A stretch of DNA of 64,000 nucleotides, from positions 18,787 through 82,786 of the forward strand of contig JAMLHN010000014.1 of NCBI GenBank assembly GCA_023957115.1, read 5' to 3'. Of this stretch, positions 1 to 7,328 are shown piece after piece (positions within the stretch are counted from its first letter, which is position 1; every line of letters starts with the position of its first letter). The notes below the pieces were generated by a model. It worked only from the letters and a program-made list of their open reading frames with translations. It searched no databases and was not told the origin of the DNA. The position numbers and the translations under genes are program-made. The stretch comes from Thermomicrobiales bacterium (GTDB lineage: Bacteria; Chloroflexota; Chloroflexia; Thermomicrobiales; UBA6265).

Positions 1-1
1 C

Positions 2-1330
2 CAGCAACGCCCCGATCTATCGATCGTCGTGCTGGAAGCGACCGACCGTCCCGGCGGACGAATCCGCACCGAGCTCCTGAGGCGCGAGGCTGGCCGGTTC
101 GTGATCGAGCTGGGCGCCGATTCGATCCTCACGACAAAACCATGGGCGCGCGACCTCTGCCTCGAGCTGGGGATGGACGCTGAGCTGCTTCCCATCGCGC
201 GGGCCGAGCGTCCCACCGCGATCTGGCGTAACGGGCAACCGGTCGATCTGCCGCCCGGGCTTTCCCTGCTGGCGCCCCAGAACCTGGATGCGCTACGCGA
301 AACCTCATTGCTTTCCGAGGATGGACGCGCGCGGGCACTTGCCGAAGAGACGGTGGCTCCTCGAATGTCCGATGATGACGAATCGCTCGGCAGCTTCGTC
401 CGCCGTCGTTTTGGCGCGGAATACCTGGACGCGATCGCCGAACCGTTGCTGGCCGGGATCCATAACGCCGATCCTGACGAGCTGAGCGTGCACGCCACCT
501 TCCCGCAGCTTCCCCGGATGGAGCGCGAGCATCGCAGTGTGACCGCAGGGATGCGGCGCTTGCCACCGTCGACTGGCGGTTCGCCATTCGTCGCCTTCCA
601 CAACGGCATTCAGCGATTGCCGGATACCCTGGCGGAACGGCTGGCCCCGATTGTGCGGTTCCGCTGCCGGGTCGAGCTGCTGGAGCGCATGAGCCCGGAC
701 GCGGGTTATCGGGTCACGCTCACGACCGGACAGCACTTGACCGCGCCGGTTGTCGTCATGGCCACACCACTCTGGGCGACCCGCGCGCTCGTTCCGCCGG
801 TCGCGCCAGCGAGCCGCCCGCTGCTCGGGCGATTCAAGGTAGCCGCTTCGGGAGCGATTGTGCTGGCCTGGCCCGAGCGCCAGATACGGCAACCGCTCCG
901 TGGCTATGGATTGGTCATTCCGAAACGGGAAGCGCAGCCGTTCAATGCCATTACCGTGATGTCGCGCAAATACACCGGTCGCGCGCCCGTCGGTTGGAGT
1001 CTGATGCGGTTCTTTTTCGGGGGATTCCGCTCCCCGCGCACCTTGCAGCTCGACGATGCCGCCGTGCTGGACACGGCGTGCGCGTTTGCCGGGACTGCCA
1101 TGGGCGCGACCGGCGCCCCGGAGATCGTGCGCATCGCGCGCTGGACCGAGGGGAGTCCGATTTATCAGGTCGGACACCTGGAAACCGTTGCCGCGCTCGA
1201 AGCGAGTCTACCGCCGGGGCTCTTTGTCATCGGCGCGCCCTTCCGTGGACCGGGAATTCCCGATGTGGTCCGCTCATCGACCGATGTGGCCAACAGTGTG
1301 GCGACGTCGCTGGTTTCCAGCGCCGCCTGA
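2..1330 (+). CDS. cgoX: Coproporphyrinogen III / protoporphyrinogen oxidase, 5' truncated by window edge
   Basis: FAD-dependent oxidase of the HemY/CgoX type, which aromatises the porphyrinogen ring in haem synthesis. The reading frame is already open at the first base. The visible part begins in the second strand of the Rossmann FAD-binding fold (VVLEATDRPGGR), so the GxGxxG loop lies outside the window. The C-terminus carries the usual closing FAD motif region (IGAPFRGPGIPDVVRSS). It is followed 21 bases later by hemQ. That pairing is typical of the coproporphyrin-dependent pathway of Actinobacteria, Firmicutes and Chloroflexota, and suggests the substrate is coproporphyrinogen III. The function in oxidation is well supported; the exact substrate is inferred from the neighbour. 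Confidence 0.9.
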   Translation, partial: QQRPDLSIVVLEATDRPGGRIRTELLRREAGRFVIELGADSILTTKPWARDLCLELGMDAELLPIARAERPTAIWRNGQPVDLPPGLSLLAPQNLDALRETSLLSEDGRARALAEETVAPRMSDDDESLGSFVRRRFGAEYLDAIAEPLLAGIHNADPDELSVHATFPQLPRMEREHRSVTAGMRRLPPSTGGSPFVAFHNGIQRLPDTLAERLAPIVRFRCRVELLERMSPDAGYRVTLTTGQHLTAPVVVMATPLWATRALVPPVAPASRPLLGRFKVAASGAIVLAWPERQIRQPLRGYGLVIPKREAQPFNAITVMSRKYTGRAPVGWSLMRFFFGGFRSPRTLQLDDAAVLDTACAFAGTAMGATGAPEIVRIARWTEGSPIYQVGHLETVAALEASLPPGLFVIGAPFRGPGIPDVVRSSTDVANSVATSLVSSAA

Positions 1331-1351
1331 GAACGTATCGAAAGGAAGATC

Positions 1352-2035
1352 ATGACCGATACTCAACCAACCTCTGCCTACGCGGCCTTCTGGCTGTACC
1401 GTGCCACCGATGCGCGCTTCGAGCTGGAACCGGAAGATGCCGAAGCCATCCCGGTCGAAACCGCCGCCATTCTGAGCGACCACGCCGATTCGGTGTCGCT
1501 CCGCGCGGCCTATTCGACCATCGGGTTCAGCGCCGGCGCCGACCTGATTCTCTGGGTCGTGGCTGACGACATGCGCAAGCTCCACAAGCTGGGCGCCGAT
1601 CTGCACAGCTCGGCATTTTCGGCGTTCTTCGAGCAGGTGCATGTCTATGCCGGAACCGCCTCGGCCTCACAGTACGACCCGAACCATGGCCCGGCCTTCC
1701 TGCGCGGGATCCCGCCCAAGGACTATCTGAGCGTCTATCCCTTTATCAAGACCCCGGACTGGTTCCTGCTCGATTTCGAGGAGCGACGCCGTCTGATGGT
1801 CGAACATGGCAAGATGGGACACGAATTCCCATCGATCCTGACCAACACGATCAACTCGTTCGGCATCGCCGATCAGGAGTTCGTGGTCGCGCTCGAGGAC
1901 GACGATCCGGGGCAGCTCATCAAGATGGTCCAGCGTCTCCGCGCGGCCGAGGTGCGCAAATACACCGCGCTCGATACCCCCATCTTCCTGGGGCTGAAGA
2001 TGTCGGTCGAAGAGGCCATCTCGGCGGCGTTGTAG
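1352..2035 (+). CDS. hemQ: Coproheme decarboxylase HemQ (chlorite dismutase family)
   Basis: A 227-residue member of the chlorite-dismutase-like fold. HemQ removes two propionate groups from coproheme to give haem b. The family signature is present around residues 129-160: YPFIKTPDWF followed by EERRRLMVEHGKMG. The Tyr of YPF corresponds to the catalytic Tyr, and the His of EHG to the proximal haem ligand. A purine-rich RBS (GAAAGGAAGA) precedes the ATG. It lies directly downstream of cgoX, so the two probably form one operon for the last haem steps. No chlorite-dismutase distal-Arg context was seen, so HemQ is preferred over a true chlorite dismutase. Confidence 0.92.
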   Translation: MTDTQPTSAYAAFWLYRATDARFELEPEDAEAIPVETAAILSDHADSVSLRAAYSTIGFSAGADLILWVVADDMRKLHKLGADLHSSAFSAFFEQVHVYAGTASASQYDPNHGPAFLRGIPPKDYLSVYPFIKTPDWFLLDFEERRRLMVEHGKMGHEFPSILTNTINSFGIADQEFVVALEDDDPGQLIKMVQRLRAAEVRKYTALDTPIFLGLKMSVEEAISAAL

Positions 2036-2044
2036 GGGCGGATG

Positions 2045-2079
2045 TCCTGAGCTCTGGGCCCTGGGTCCTGAGCGATCGA
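2045..2079. repeat. Heptameric repeat (CTCAGGA/TCCTGAG dialect)
   Basis: Successive 7-mers TCCTGAG, CTCTGGG, CCCTGGG, TCCTGAG, CGATCGA starting ten bases after the hemQ stop codon. Same period and dialect as 20553, 42225, 43664 and 45240. Confidence 0.7.
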
Positions 2080-2158
2080 GGGATGTTCGATTACGGCGGT
2101 TTGCAGAATAGTTGACTCGTCGTCGGAGGTGTGCGGCGTCGGAACGCCCGCTGCGGCG

Positions 2159-2195
2159 GGGAGATCCTTCCTTCGTCAGGATGACAACCGGGGTT
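2159..2195 (+). repeat. Dispersed intergenic repeat of the TTCGGTCAGAATGACA type
   Basis: A G-rich start, then TTCCTTCGTCAGGATGACA. Related copies lie near 2350-2396, 7226-7260 (minus), 26128-26173, 38860-38894, 42095-42130 and 63950-63990, always between genes. Confidence 0.55.
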
Positions 2196-2263
2196 CGGAG
2201 CGTCAACCATTCTGAAATCGGCTGGAAACGGGACCGACGGTTTTCCCCTCATCCATCCCCCAA

Positions 2264-2301
2264 CCCCCTTCCTTCGCCCAATGCTGGGCGAAGGAAGGGG
2301 G
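2264..2301. terminator. Perfect 17-bp hairpin, repeat-derived, possible bidirectional terminator
   Basis: Arms CCCCCTTCCTTCGCCCA and its exact complement are separated by the loop ATGC and followed by CTTTGCTTTT. The same CCCAATGCTGGG core and C-rich flank recur at 36841-36880, with a relative at 42133-42172, so this is a repeat family as well as a likely terminator between convergent genes. Confidence 0.6.
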
Positions 2302-2438
2302 CTTTGCTTTTGGGGTAGTTGCCAGTGCGATATGCGGGTGCTCCCACAACGGCGAAAGAGAGATTCTCCCCTGCGGTCAGCATGACAATTGGGATGGGCT
2401 TCTTCCACATCAGCTGGCAGTCATTCTAGGAGTGGGCG

Positions 2439-3401
2439 CTACAGCTTCCGTAGCTTCGGACCGAGCTCGTTATGGAAGATGTCGCAAAAGCCCTGTTGAT
2501 CCGGGCCGACCTGCGTGATGGCGATCTCGGTGAAGCCTGCATCGACATATTGCTTGACCGCGTCCACGATCTGATCGAGATCGGGACCGGACGGCACCGT
2601 CTCGGCGACCTGCTCTTCAGTCGTTTGATCGGCTATCTCCTGGAAGCTTTCCGGATCGACCAGCTCGGTTTGCACCTTCCAACCGGCAACTGTCCATCCC
2701 TGCAGCTTATGCGCGGTCTTGCGCGCTCCCTGTTCATCCTGCGCCCAGCAGACAGGGGTCTGCCCAACGATTGCGTGACCCGGTCCGGCCGCCTTCTCGT
2801 AGGTCTGGATCAGCTTGGGATCGGGCACGGTGGTGATCAGAAAATCACCCGCGCTCGCGGCCAGCTCGGCTGCCTGCGGTCCCCCCGCGGCTATCCCGAT
2901 GTCGGGTAGCCGATCCGGTAGATCGAAGACTCGCGCCCGCTCGACATCGAAATGCTGACCGCGATAGGTAACGTAGTCGCCTTGCCAGAGTTCGCGAATG
3001 ATCTCGACCGCTTCTTCCAAGATCTCCTGGCGGACGTCATTGGCGGGGAATCCGCCGCCCACGACATGCTCGTTCAGGTTTTCACCGCTTCCGAGTCCGA
3101 GCCGGAAACGTTCCGGCATCAATGTCGCCATCGTGGCCGCCGCCTGGGCGATGACCGCCGGGTGGTAGCGGATGATCGGCGCGGTGACATACGTGGTTAC
3201 CGGCAACCGAGAGGTCACCTGCGAGATGGCGCCCAGCATCGACCAGCAGAACCCCGAATGTCCCTGAGCCTCGATCCAGGGATGGTAGTGGTCGGAGATG
3301 GTCGCGAAGTCGAACCCGGCCTGCTCGGCCAGTTGCGCGTCGGCCACGATATCGACCGGCGACCGTTGTTCGGTCATCAGGGAATAGCCAATGGCAACCA
3401 T
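2439..3401 (-). CDS. F420-dependent LLM-class oxidoreductase (G6PD-like family)
   Basis: A 320-residue luciferase-like TIM-barrel enzyme. The N-terminus GYSLMTEQ, the SDHYHPW motif near residue 37, the YVTAPIIRYHP segment and GSGENLNEHVVG match the family of F420-dependent glucose-6-phosphate-dehydrogenase-like oxidoreductases (TIGR03557 type, from memory). Such enzymes transfer hydride between an organic substrate and coenzyme F420. GGAG lies seven bases before the ATG. The substrate cannot be told from sequence. Two further LLM proteins occur in the window (31036-31935 and 48437-49216), which suggests an F420-using organism. Confidence 0.85.
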   Translation of the reverse strand: MVAIGYSLMTEQRSPVDIVADAQLAEQAGFDFATISDHYHPWIEAQGHSGFCWSMLGAISQVTSRLPVTTYVTAPIIRYHPAVIAQAAATMATLMPERFRLGLGSGENLNEHVVGGGFPANDVRQEILEEAVEIIRELWQGDYVTYRGQHFDVERARVFDLPDRLPDIGIAAGGPQAAELAASAGDFLITTVPDPKLIQTYEKAAGPGHAIVGQTPVCWAQDEQGARKTAHKLQGWTVAGWKVQTELVDPESFQEIADQTTEEQVAETVPSGPDLDQIVDAVKQYVDAGFTEIAITQVGPDQQGFCDIFHNELGPKLRKL

Positions 3402-3804
3402 GCAAGAACTCCAACGGGTTGACTCAGGACGGGAACCCGAGACACAGGCATGCGCGCTCCGTGGATTCAGTCTAGGGTCGACTCGACTGGGCGGGAGAAA
3501 CTCGACAGTGACAGGAGCAGTGTCGCTTCGCAGGCAAAGCTGAATAGTGTGTTTTCCTGGTGGAATCTTGGCAAACTACTCGCGCTTGCGTTTCCATCCG
3601 GAACCATGACTGCTCGAATGAGCCCGTTCTGGCGTCTGGTGCTACGTTCGATCGAGCGGCAGGCAACGTCCTCGACCCACCGATGAGCTCGCCGCTTCGC
3701 GTCACGCGAACCGGCTCGACTATGTATGACTGCCGCGCCGATGCGCGAGACCGCAGTAGCTGCGCCTCGTCGCCGCATCGTCAGAGCAACACCGAGGAGT
3801 CCCC
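3402..3804. other. Gene-free interval
   Basis: The interval separates the divergent LLM gene and the secreted protein gene. Short frames are present on both strands but none has a ribosome binding site or recognisable product. No repeat or hairpin was identified. Promoters for both neighbours must lie here, but no convincing -35/-10 pair was found. Confidence 0.5.
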
Positions 3805-4434
3805 ATGAACCACATCCGCTTCGCATGCTCCGCCCTCGTCGCCGGCACATTGCTGCTCGGATCGGGAACGGCCGGAGCGCAATCGCCGGTGCCCGATCTC
3901 GATCTTTCGGTTCCGGGGGCCGATCAGTGCGAGGTCGCCCCACTTTCTCGGGACGATCTCGCCGCGGTGAGCGAGGACGCGTCCACCGTGTCCAGCCCGG
4001 TCATTCCATTGGAGACGCCGAATACCGAAGCTGCTACCCCCACACCGTTCGTTGCGCCAGAAGGCACGGCGGTAAGCGGGGAGGCGGCCGCCAATGTCGA
4101 ATCGATCGCGGTGCAGTATTACGCATGCCAAAATGCCAATGACCTGTTGCGGACATTGGCGCTCTTTACCGATCGCTATCTAGACCAGATCGTCGGCCAG
4201 GGCGATATCGAGCCGGAGGCGCTGGCCACGATCGGTACGCCGGTACCGGCGCGGCTCGAATCGGAGCAGCTGGCGATTGCCGTCAACGGCATGATCGAGA
4301 TCGAGCCGGGTATGTACGGCGTGGACATCGTCGGATTGGATCACGCCACCAATGAGGAGTTCACCGACTATCTGATCGTCATCGATCAGGATGGTGAGCT
4401 GCGCATCGACGAGGTACTACGGCTCAGCACCTGA
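3805..4434 (+). CDS. Secreted NTF2-like/unknown protein, paralogue of 63316-63888
   Basis: A 209-residue protein with a clear Sec signal peptide (hydrophobic core about residues 7-25, ending GTAGAQS). A Thr/Pro-rich linker precedes a C-terminal domain of about 110 residues. Motifs include CEVAPLSRDDL near the mature N-terminus, then YYACQNANDLLRTLALFTDRYL and a closing DGELRIDEVL. The length and pattern of the C-terminal domain resemble SnoaL/NTF2-like folds. The protein at 63316-63888 shares the Cys-x-Val/Ala-x-Pro-Arg start, the CLNAGDRLRAYALYTDAYL-like helix and the GEWRIDGV end, so these are paralogues. Function unknown. GAGGAG in front of the ATG supports the start. Confidence 0.7.
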   Translation: MNHIRFACSALVAGTLLLGSGTAGAQSPVPDLDLSVPGADQCEVAPLSRDDLAAVSEDASTVSSPVIPLETPNTEAATPTPFVAPEGTAVSGEAAANVESIAVQYYACQNANDLLRTLALFTDRYLDQIVGQGDIEPEALATIGTPVPARLESEQLAIAVNGMIEIEPGMYGVDIVGLDHATNEEFTDYLIVIDQDGELRIDEVLRLST

Positions 4435-4449
4435 CGGCGACGCACGTCG

Positions 4450-4875
4450 TCAGTTGTAGGAGATTCCTGCGGTTCCGCCGGCCCCCATCGCGGCGATGAT
4501 AGCCGGGTCGATATCGGGCGCCGGAAAGGATCGCGGCAGGCGAGTTTCCACATGTGACACCGGTTCGACAGCCAGCCAGAGCATTGTGCCGACCTCGATC
4601 GCGGTTGCCTGCAGGATCGGACCCGTGGGGGTAAGCACCTCGAAGAGGTTGTCGCAATCCTGCAGGTAGATCTCGATCACGTTCAAATCCCGCACGGGAT
4701 TCCGAACGAATCGCTGGTCGACGATGAGCGAGCGATCGGGAGCAGGAGCGATGTGCGCGCGTACCCGGTCGAGCAGCAAGATCGCCCGTTCCCCCTCGAG
4801 GATGTACCGGCGTTCGTTTGGGTCGGTAAAGGCAAGGTAGGGACCATCGGTCCACCGAAAAATTGAGATCGTCAT
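4450..4875 (-). CDS. Hypothetical protein, 141 aa
   Basis: Starts MTISIFRWTDGPYLAFTD. The start at 4875 is preferred over a longer frame because GGAG sits nine bases upstream. The protein is cytoplasmic, with no signal peptide or membrane segment. It reads like a small beta-rich domain with the core RSLIVDQRFVRNPVRDLNVIE in its first half; the tail ends in a Gly/Ala-rich stretch. It converges with the secreted protein gene (15-base gap). No family recognised. Confidence 0.55.
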   Translation of the reverse strand: MTISIFRWTDGPYLAFTDPNERRYILEGERAILLLDRVRAHIAPAPDRSLIVDQRFVRNPVRDLNVIEIYLQDCDNLFEVLTPTGPILQATAIEVGTMLWLAVEPVSHVETRLPRSFPAPDIDPAIIAAMGAGGTAGISYN

Positions 4876-5100
4876 GGCATGGGGCTCCGTTGTGCGGATG
4901 ACTGATTCGATGCTAGCAGTGGAACCCTGGAGATGCGGATTCGCGCTGACGCGCAGGGTACGTTTGCCCAGGTTTTCGGTAGGTCCATTTGTACCCACCC
5001 GGATTCCGCATACGTTGTCTCGCTTGCGGGCGTCAGGGCATCATGTCAAAATAGTCAACAATTGATTAATCGACCGCAAATCAAATGAGGCGAGGTATCG

Positions 5101-5310
5101 ATGAAGATCAGTGCGCGTAACCAGCTCAAGGGAACCGTCACCCATATCGAGCTCGGCGCCGTCATGGCGGAAGTCACCGTCGATATCGGCAACGGGAACG
5201 AGATCGTGGCGGCCATCACGAAGCACTCGGTGGAGTCGCTTGGGTTGAGCGTGGGCTCGTCCGTAGTGGCAATCATCAAGTCGACCGAAGTCATCATCGG
5301 CGCCGAATAG
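5101..5310 (+). CDS. Molbindin (Mop/TOBE domain) molybdate-binding protein
   Basis: A 69-residue single Mop domain. It has the diagnostic MKISARNQLKGTV start, the ITKHSVESLGL centre and the VVAIIKSTEVIIG end. Such proteins form hexamers that bind molybdate or tungstate oxyanions for storage or homeostasis in the cytoplasm. It is the first gene of a run (5101-7169) with two sulfite-oxidase-fold proteins and a ModA-like protein, which supports a role in molybdenum use. Confidence 0.9.
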   Translation: MKISARNQLKGTVTHIELGAVMAEVTVDIGNGNEIVAAITKHSVESLGLSVGSSVVAIIKSTEVIIGAE

Positions 5311-5345
5311 CGGGTTCGAAACAGGAACGGGAAGGATTGAACGGC

Positions 5346-5906
5346 ATGTCCATCGTTCGGAGCCGCCTGGTGGCGGCGTTTGTGTTGGCATTGACACTGT
5401 CGGTTGGGTTTCTGAGCGCAACTGTCGCGCAAGACGCAACTCCGGCGGCGTCGCCAGTTGCCGTCGCGGCCGATGGCAGCATCGAGCTGCTGGGGCTGGT
5501 GGCCAATCCAGGCCCGGTCTCCGTTGCGGATCTGCAGGCGCTTCCGACCCAGACGGTCGAGGTCGACTTCACCTCCGGTCAGGGCGAGCAGCATCACTCG
5601 TACACGGGCGTGCTGCTCTGGGACGTGCTGGAACAGGCCGGTATCGTCACCGATGAGGATGTAAAGAACGCGACGTTGCACTACTACGCGTTGTTCACTG
5701 CGAACAACGGGTATCAGGTCATCATCTCGCTCGGCCAGATCGATCCGGGATTCGGCAATAGCCCCTACCTGCTGGCCTGGGAAGAAGACGGCGCGCCGCT
5801 GGACGGCGATGCCGGTCCCCTGCGCCTGGTGGTTCCCGGCGACGTTCGGGGTGGCCGCTATTTGAGCGGCGTCGTCTCGATCGAAATCGTCGACGCGACC
5901 GCATAA
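5346..5906 (+). CDS. Exported sulfite-oxidase-fold (Oxidored_molyb) protein lacking the Mo-ligand Cys
   Basis: A 186-residue protein with a Sec signal peptide (to about residue 27, ending TVAQDATPAA). It is followed by one molybdopterin-binding domain of the sulfite-oxidase superfamily: the GVLLWDVLEQAGI segment, the NGYQVIISLGQIDPGFG segment, and the closing PLRLVVPGDVRGGRYLSGV strand. The domain contains no cysteine. Where the Cys normally binds molybdenum the sequence reads FTSGQGEQHHSYTG. This Cys-less form is a known subgroup of unclear activity. The ATG at 5346 is chosen because GGGAAGGA lies about ten bases upstream; the earlier TTG is too close. Confidence 0.8.
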   Translation: MSIVRSRLVAAFVLALTLSVGFLSATVAQDATPAASPVAVAADGSIELLGLVANPGPVSVADLQALPTQTVEVDFTSGQGEQHHSYTGVLLWDVLEQAGIVTDEDVKNATLHYYALFTANNGYQVIISLGQIDPGFGNSPYLLAWEEDGAPLDGDAGPLRLVVPGDVRGGRYLSGVVSIEIVDATA

Positions 5907-5918
5907 GGGATCGTACCG

Positions 5919-6644
5919 ATGGCGCGGCCGCTCTTTCTCTTCCTGCCCGGGGCCTTTGGCAGCATGGGTTCCGATATTCGGGAAGGGGTGGCGGCGGCGC
6001 TGCCGGGAACCGAGCTCACCTTTCACGAGTTCGTGCCGTCTGGCATGCTGGCTCAGGAGATTCGGGACGGCGCCCCAGCCGATCTCTCTGTCTCCGCCAA
6101 TACCCGCTTCATGAACGAGCTGCATGACGCGGGATTCGTCCCCAAGCCGGCTTATCTGGCCGGGAACCGGCTCTGCATCATCGTCAACCCCGATCATGCC
6201 GAGCGCATCACCGCACTGGCCGATCTGACCGATCCGGATGTCACACTTGTCACACCGCAAAGCCAGACCGATCCGTGTGGGCAATACGTTGTACAGCTTT
6301 TCGAGCGGGCAGGCTTGACGACGACCATGGACGCCAAGCGCAACGCCGGGACTTTGATGCATTCACGCGGCTCGGGCGATCTGCCCGGCTATCTTCTCGA
6401 CGGCCGCGCCCAGGCCGGTATCTTCTACCATTCAGAAACGATTGCTCTTGGGAACCGCGTGGTCACAATCGAGCTGCCCACCGAGCTCGATTTGCGGGAT
6501 CAGATCCAGTTCACTATCGGGGCGGTCCGGCGCAATGGGTCGCTGCATCCGCACGCGCAGCAGGTCGTAGACTGGTTCCTGGGGCCGGATGGACAGCAGC
6601 TGCTCGCACGGCATGGATTTCTGCCTGCCCGCGCTCTGCCCTGA
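5919..6644 (+). CDS. ModA/AfuA-like periplasmic-binding fold protein without signal peptide
   Basis: 241 residues with the type II substrate-binding fold seen in molybdate-binding ModA proteins. Supporting motifs are FHEFVPSGMLAQEIRDGAPADLSVSAN, the ALADLTDPDVTLVTP linker strand and the C-terminal AQQVVDWFLGPDGQQLLARHGF. The N-terminus MARPLFLFLPGAFGS looks like the first beta strand of the mature fold, with no signal peptide or lipobox. This suggests either a cytoplasmic binding or sensing role or a missed upstream start. No permease or ATPase of a molybdate importer is adjacent. It starts 12 bases after the preceding gene, probably in the same operon. Confidence 0.75.
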   Translation: MARPLFLFLPGAFGSMGSDIREGVAAALPGTELTFHEFVPSGMLAQEIRDGAPADLSVSANTRFMNELHDAGFVPKPAYLAGNRLCIIVNPDHAERITALADLTDPDVTLVTPQSQTDPCGQYVVQLFERAGLTTTMDAKRNAGTLMHSRGSGDLPGYLLDGRAQAGIFYHSETIALGNRVVTIELPTELDLRDQIQFTIGAVRRNGSLHPHAQQVVDWFLGPDGQQLLARHGFLPARALP

Positions 6645-6659
6645 CAAGGAGCGTCCTCG

Positions 6660-7169
6660 ATGGTGGCGAAGAACCCGACGATTGGCATTCCGCGTATGGC
6701 GCGCCGGCAGGCAGCCGATCCACGATTGCGACTCTTTGGCGCAATCGAGACGGAACAGGTGCTGACCCCGGCCGATCTGGACGGGTTACCGCGCGCCAGC
6801 TTTACCGGCGGAATGACCTGTAACGAAAATGGGCGCCGGCCCGACGCACGCTGGACCGGCGTGCCACTCCGATCGTTTCTCCAGATCGCCAATGCCGAGC
6901 CCGGCGTTCGCTACCTCAATGTCAGCGCCGGTCCCTATGCGGTTGCCATCGATATCGATCGCGTGGACGACGTGATCCTGGCCGACTTGCTCGAAGATGA
7001 GTCTATTGCCGTCGAGCACGGCGGACCCTGGCGACTCATCATTCCGGAAGGACGTCTGTACAACAGCGTCAAATGGGTCGATGCCATCGAGTTCTCGCTC
7101 GACACCCCCAACAACTCCGCGGAACGCATCTCCATTGCCCGCGCCCGCGCCGCCGCCAAGCGGAGTTAG
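6660..7169 (+). CDS. Sulfite-oxidase-fold molybdopterin-binding protein with conserved Cys
   Basis: A 169-residue single Oxidored_molyb domain without a signal peptide. It keeps the Mo-ligating region near residue 53 (GGMTCNENG, the CxxN form) and the family's closing motif GGPWRLIIPEGRLYNSVKWVDAIEF. It is therefore the catalytically plausible partner of the Cys-less exported protein at 5346. AAGGAG (6642-6647) lies about 13 bases before the ATG. Its stop codon TAG lies inside the first unit of a heptameric repeat. Substrate unknown. Confidence 0.8.
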   Translation: MVAKNPTIGIPRMARRQAADPRLRLFGAIETEQVLTPADLDGLPRASFTGGMTCNENGRRPDARWTGVPLRSFLQIANAEPGVRYLNVSAGPYAVAIDIDRVDDVILADLLEDESIAVEHGGPWRLIIPEGRLYNSVKWVDAIEFSLDTPNNSAERISIARARAAAKRS

Positions 7170-7328
7170 GAGCTGGGATCTAGGAGTTCGGAACTTTGGG
7201 GATCGAGGCCGAGGGCTGGAACTCGGAGAAATCTTCTCCTTGTTGTCATTCTGAACCAGACCTACCCACGTCGCGAACCGTCGAGGATGGCCACATCCAA
7301 CTCCCAACTTCCAGATCCCAACTCCCTC
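7163..7328. repeat. Composite element: inverted heptamer arms (GGAGTTA dialect) around a 95-bp core
   Basis: Left arm 7163-7197 reads GAGTTAG, GAGCTGG, GATCTAG, GAGTTCG, GAACTTT. Right arm 7294-7328 reads CATCCAA, CTCCCAA, CTTCCAG, ATCCCAA, CTCCCTC and is roughly its inverse complement. The core (7226-7260) contains a minus-strand copy of the GTCAGAATGACA-type repeat. The left arm holds the stop codon of the 6660 gene; the right arm is translated as the tail of the 7246 gene. Confidence 0.75.

Larger units (their letters stand above)
2036..2438. other. Intergenic region with three repeat types, no gene
   Basis: No plausible coding region. It holds a heptamer repeat just after hemQ (2045-2079), two copies of a GAGATTC...GTCAG-ATGACA type dispersed repeat (about 2159-2195 and 2350-2396), and a long perfect hairpin (2264-2301). 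hemQ and the LLM gene converge here. Confidence 0.7.

Noticed and set aside
5055..6362. 435-codon minus-strand frame
   Set aside because: Antisense to the Mop/oxidoreductase/ModA-like genes.
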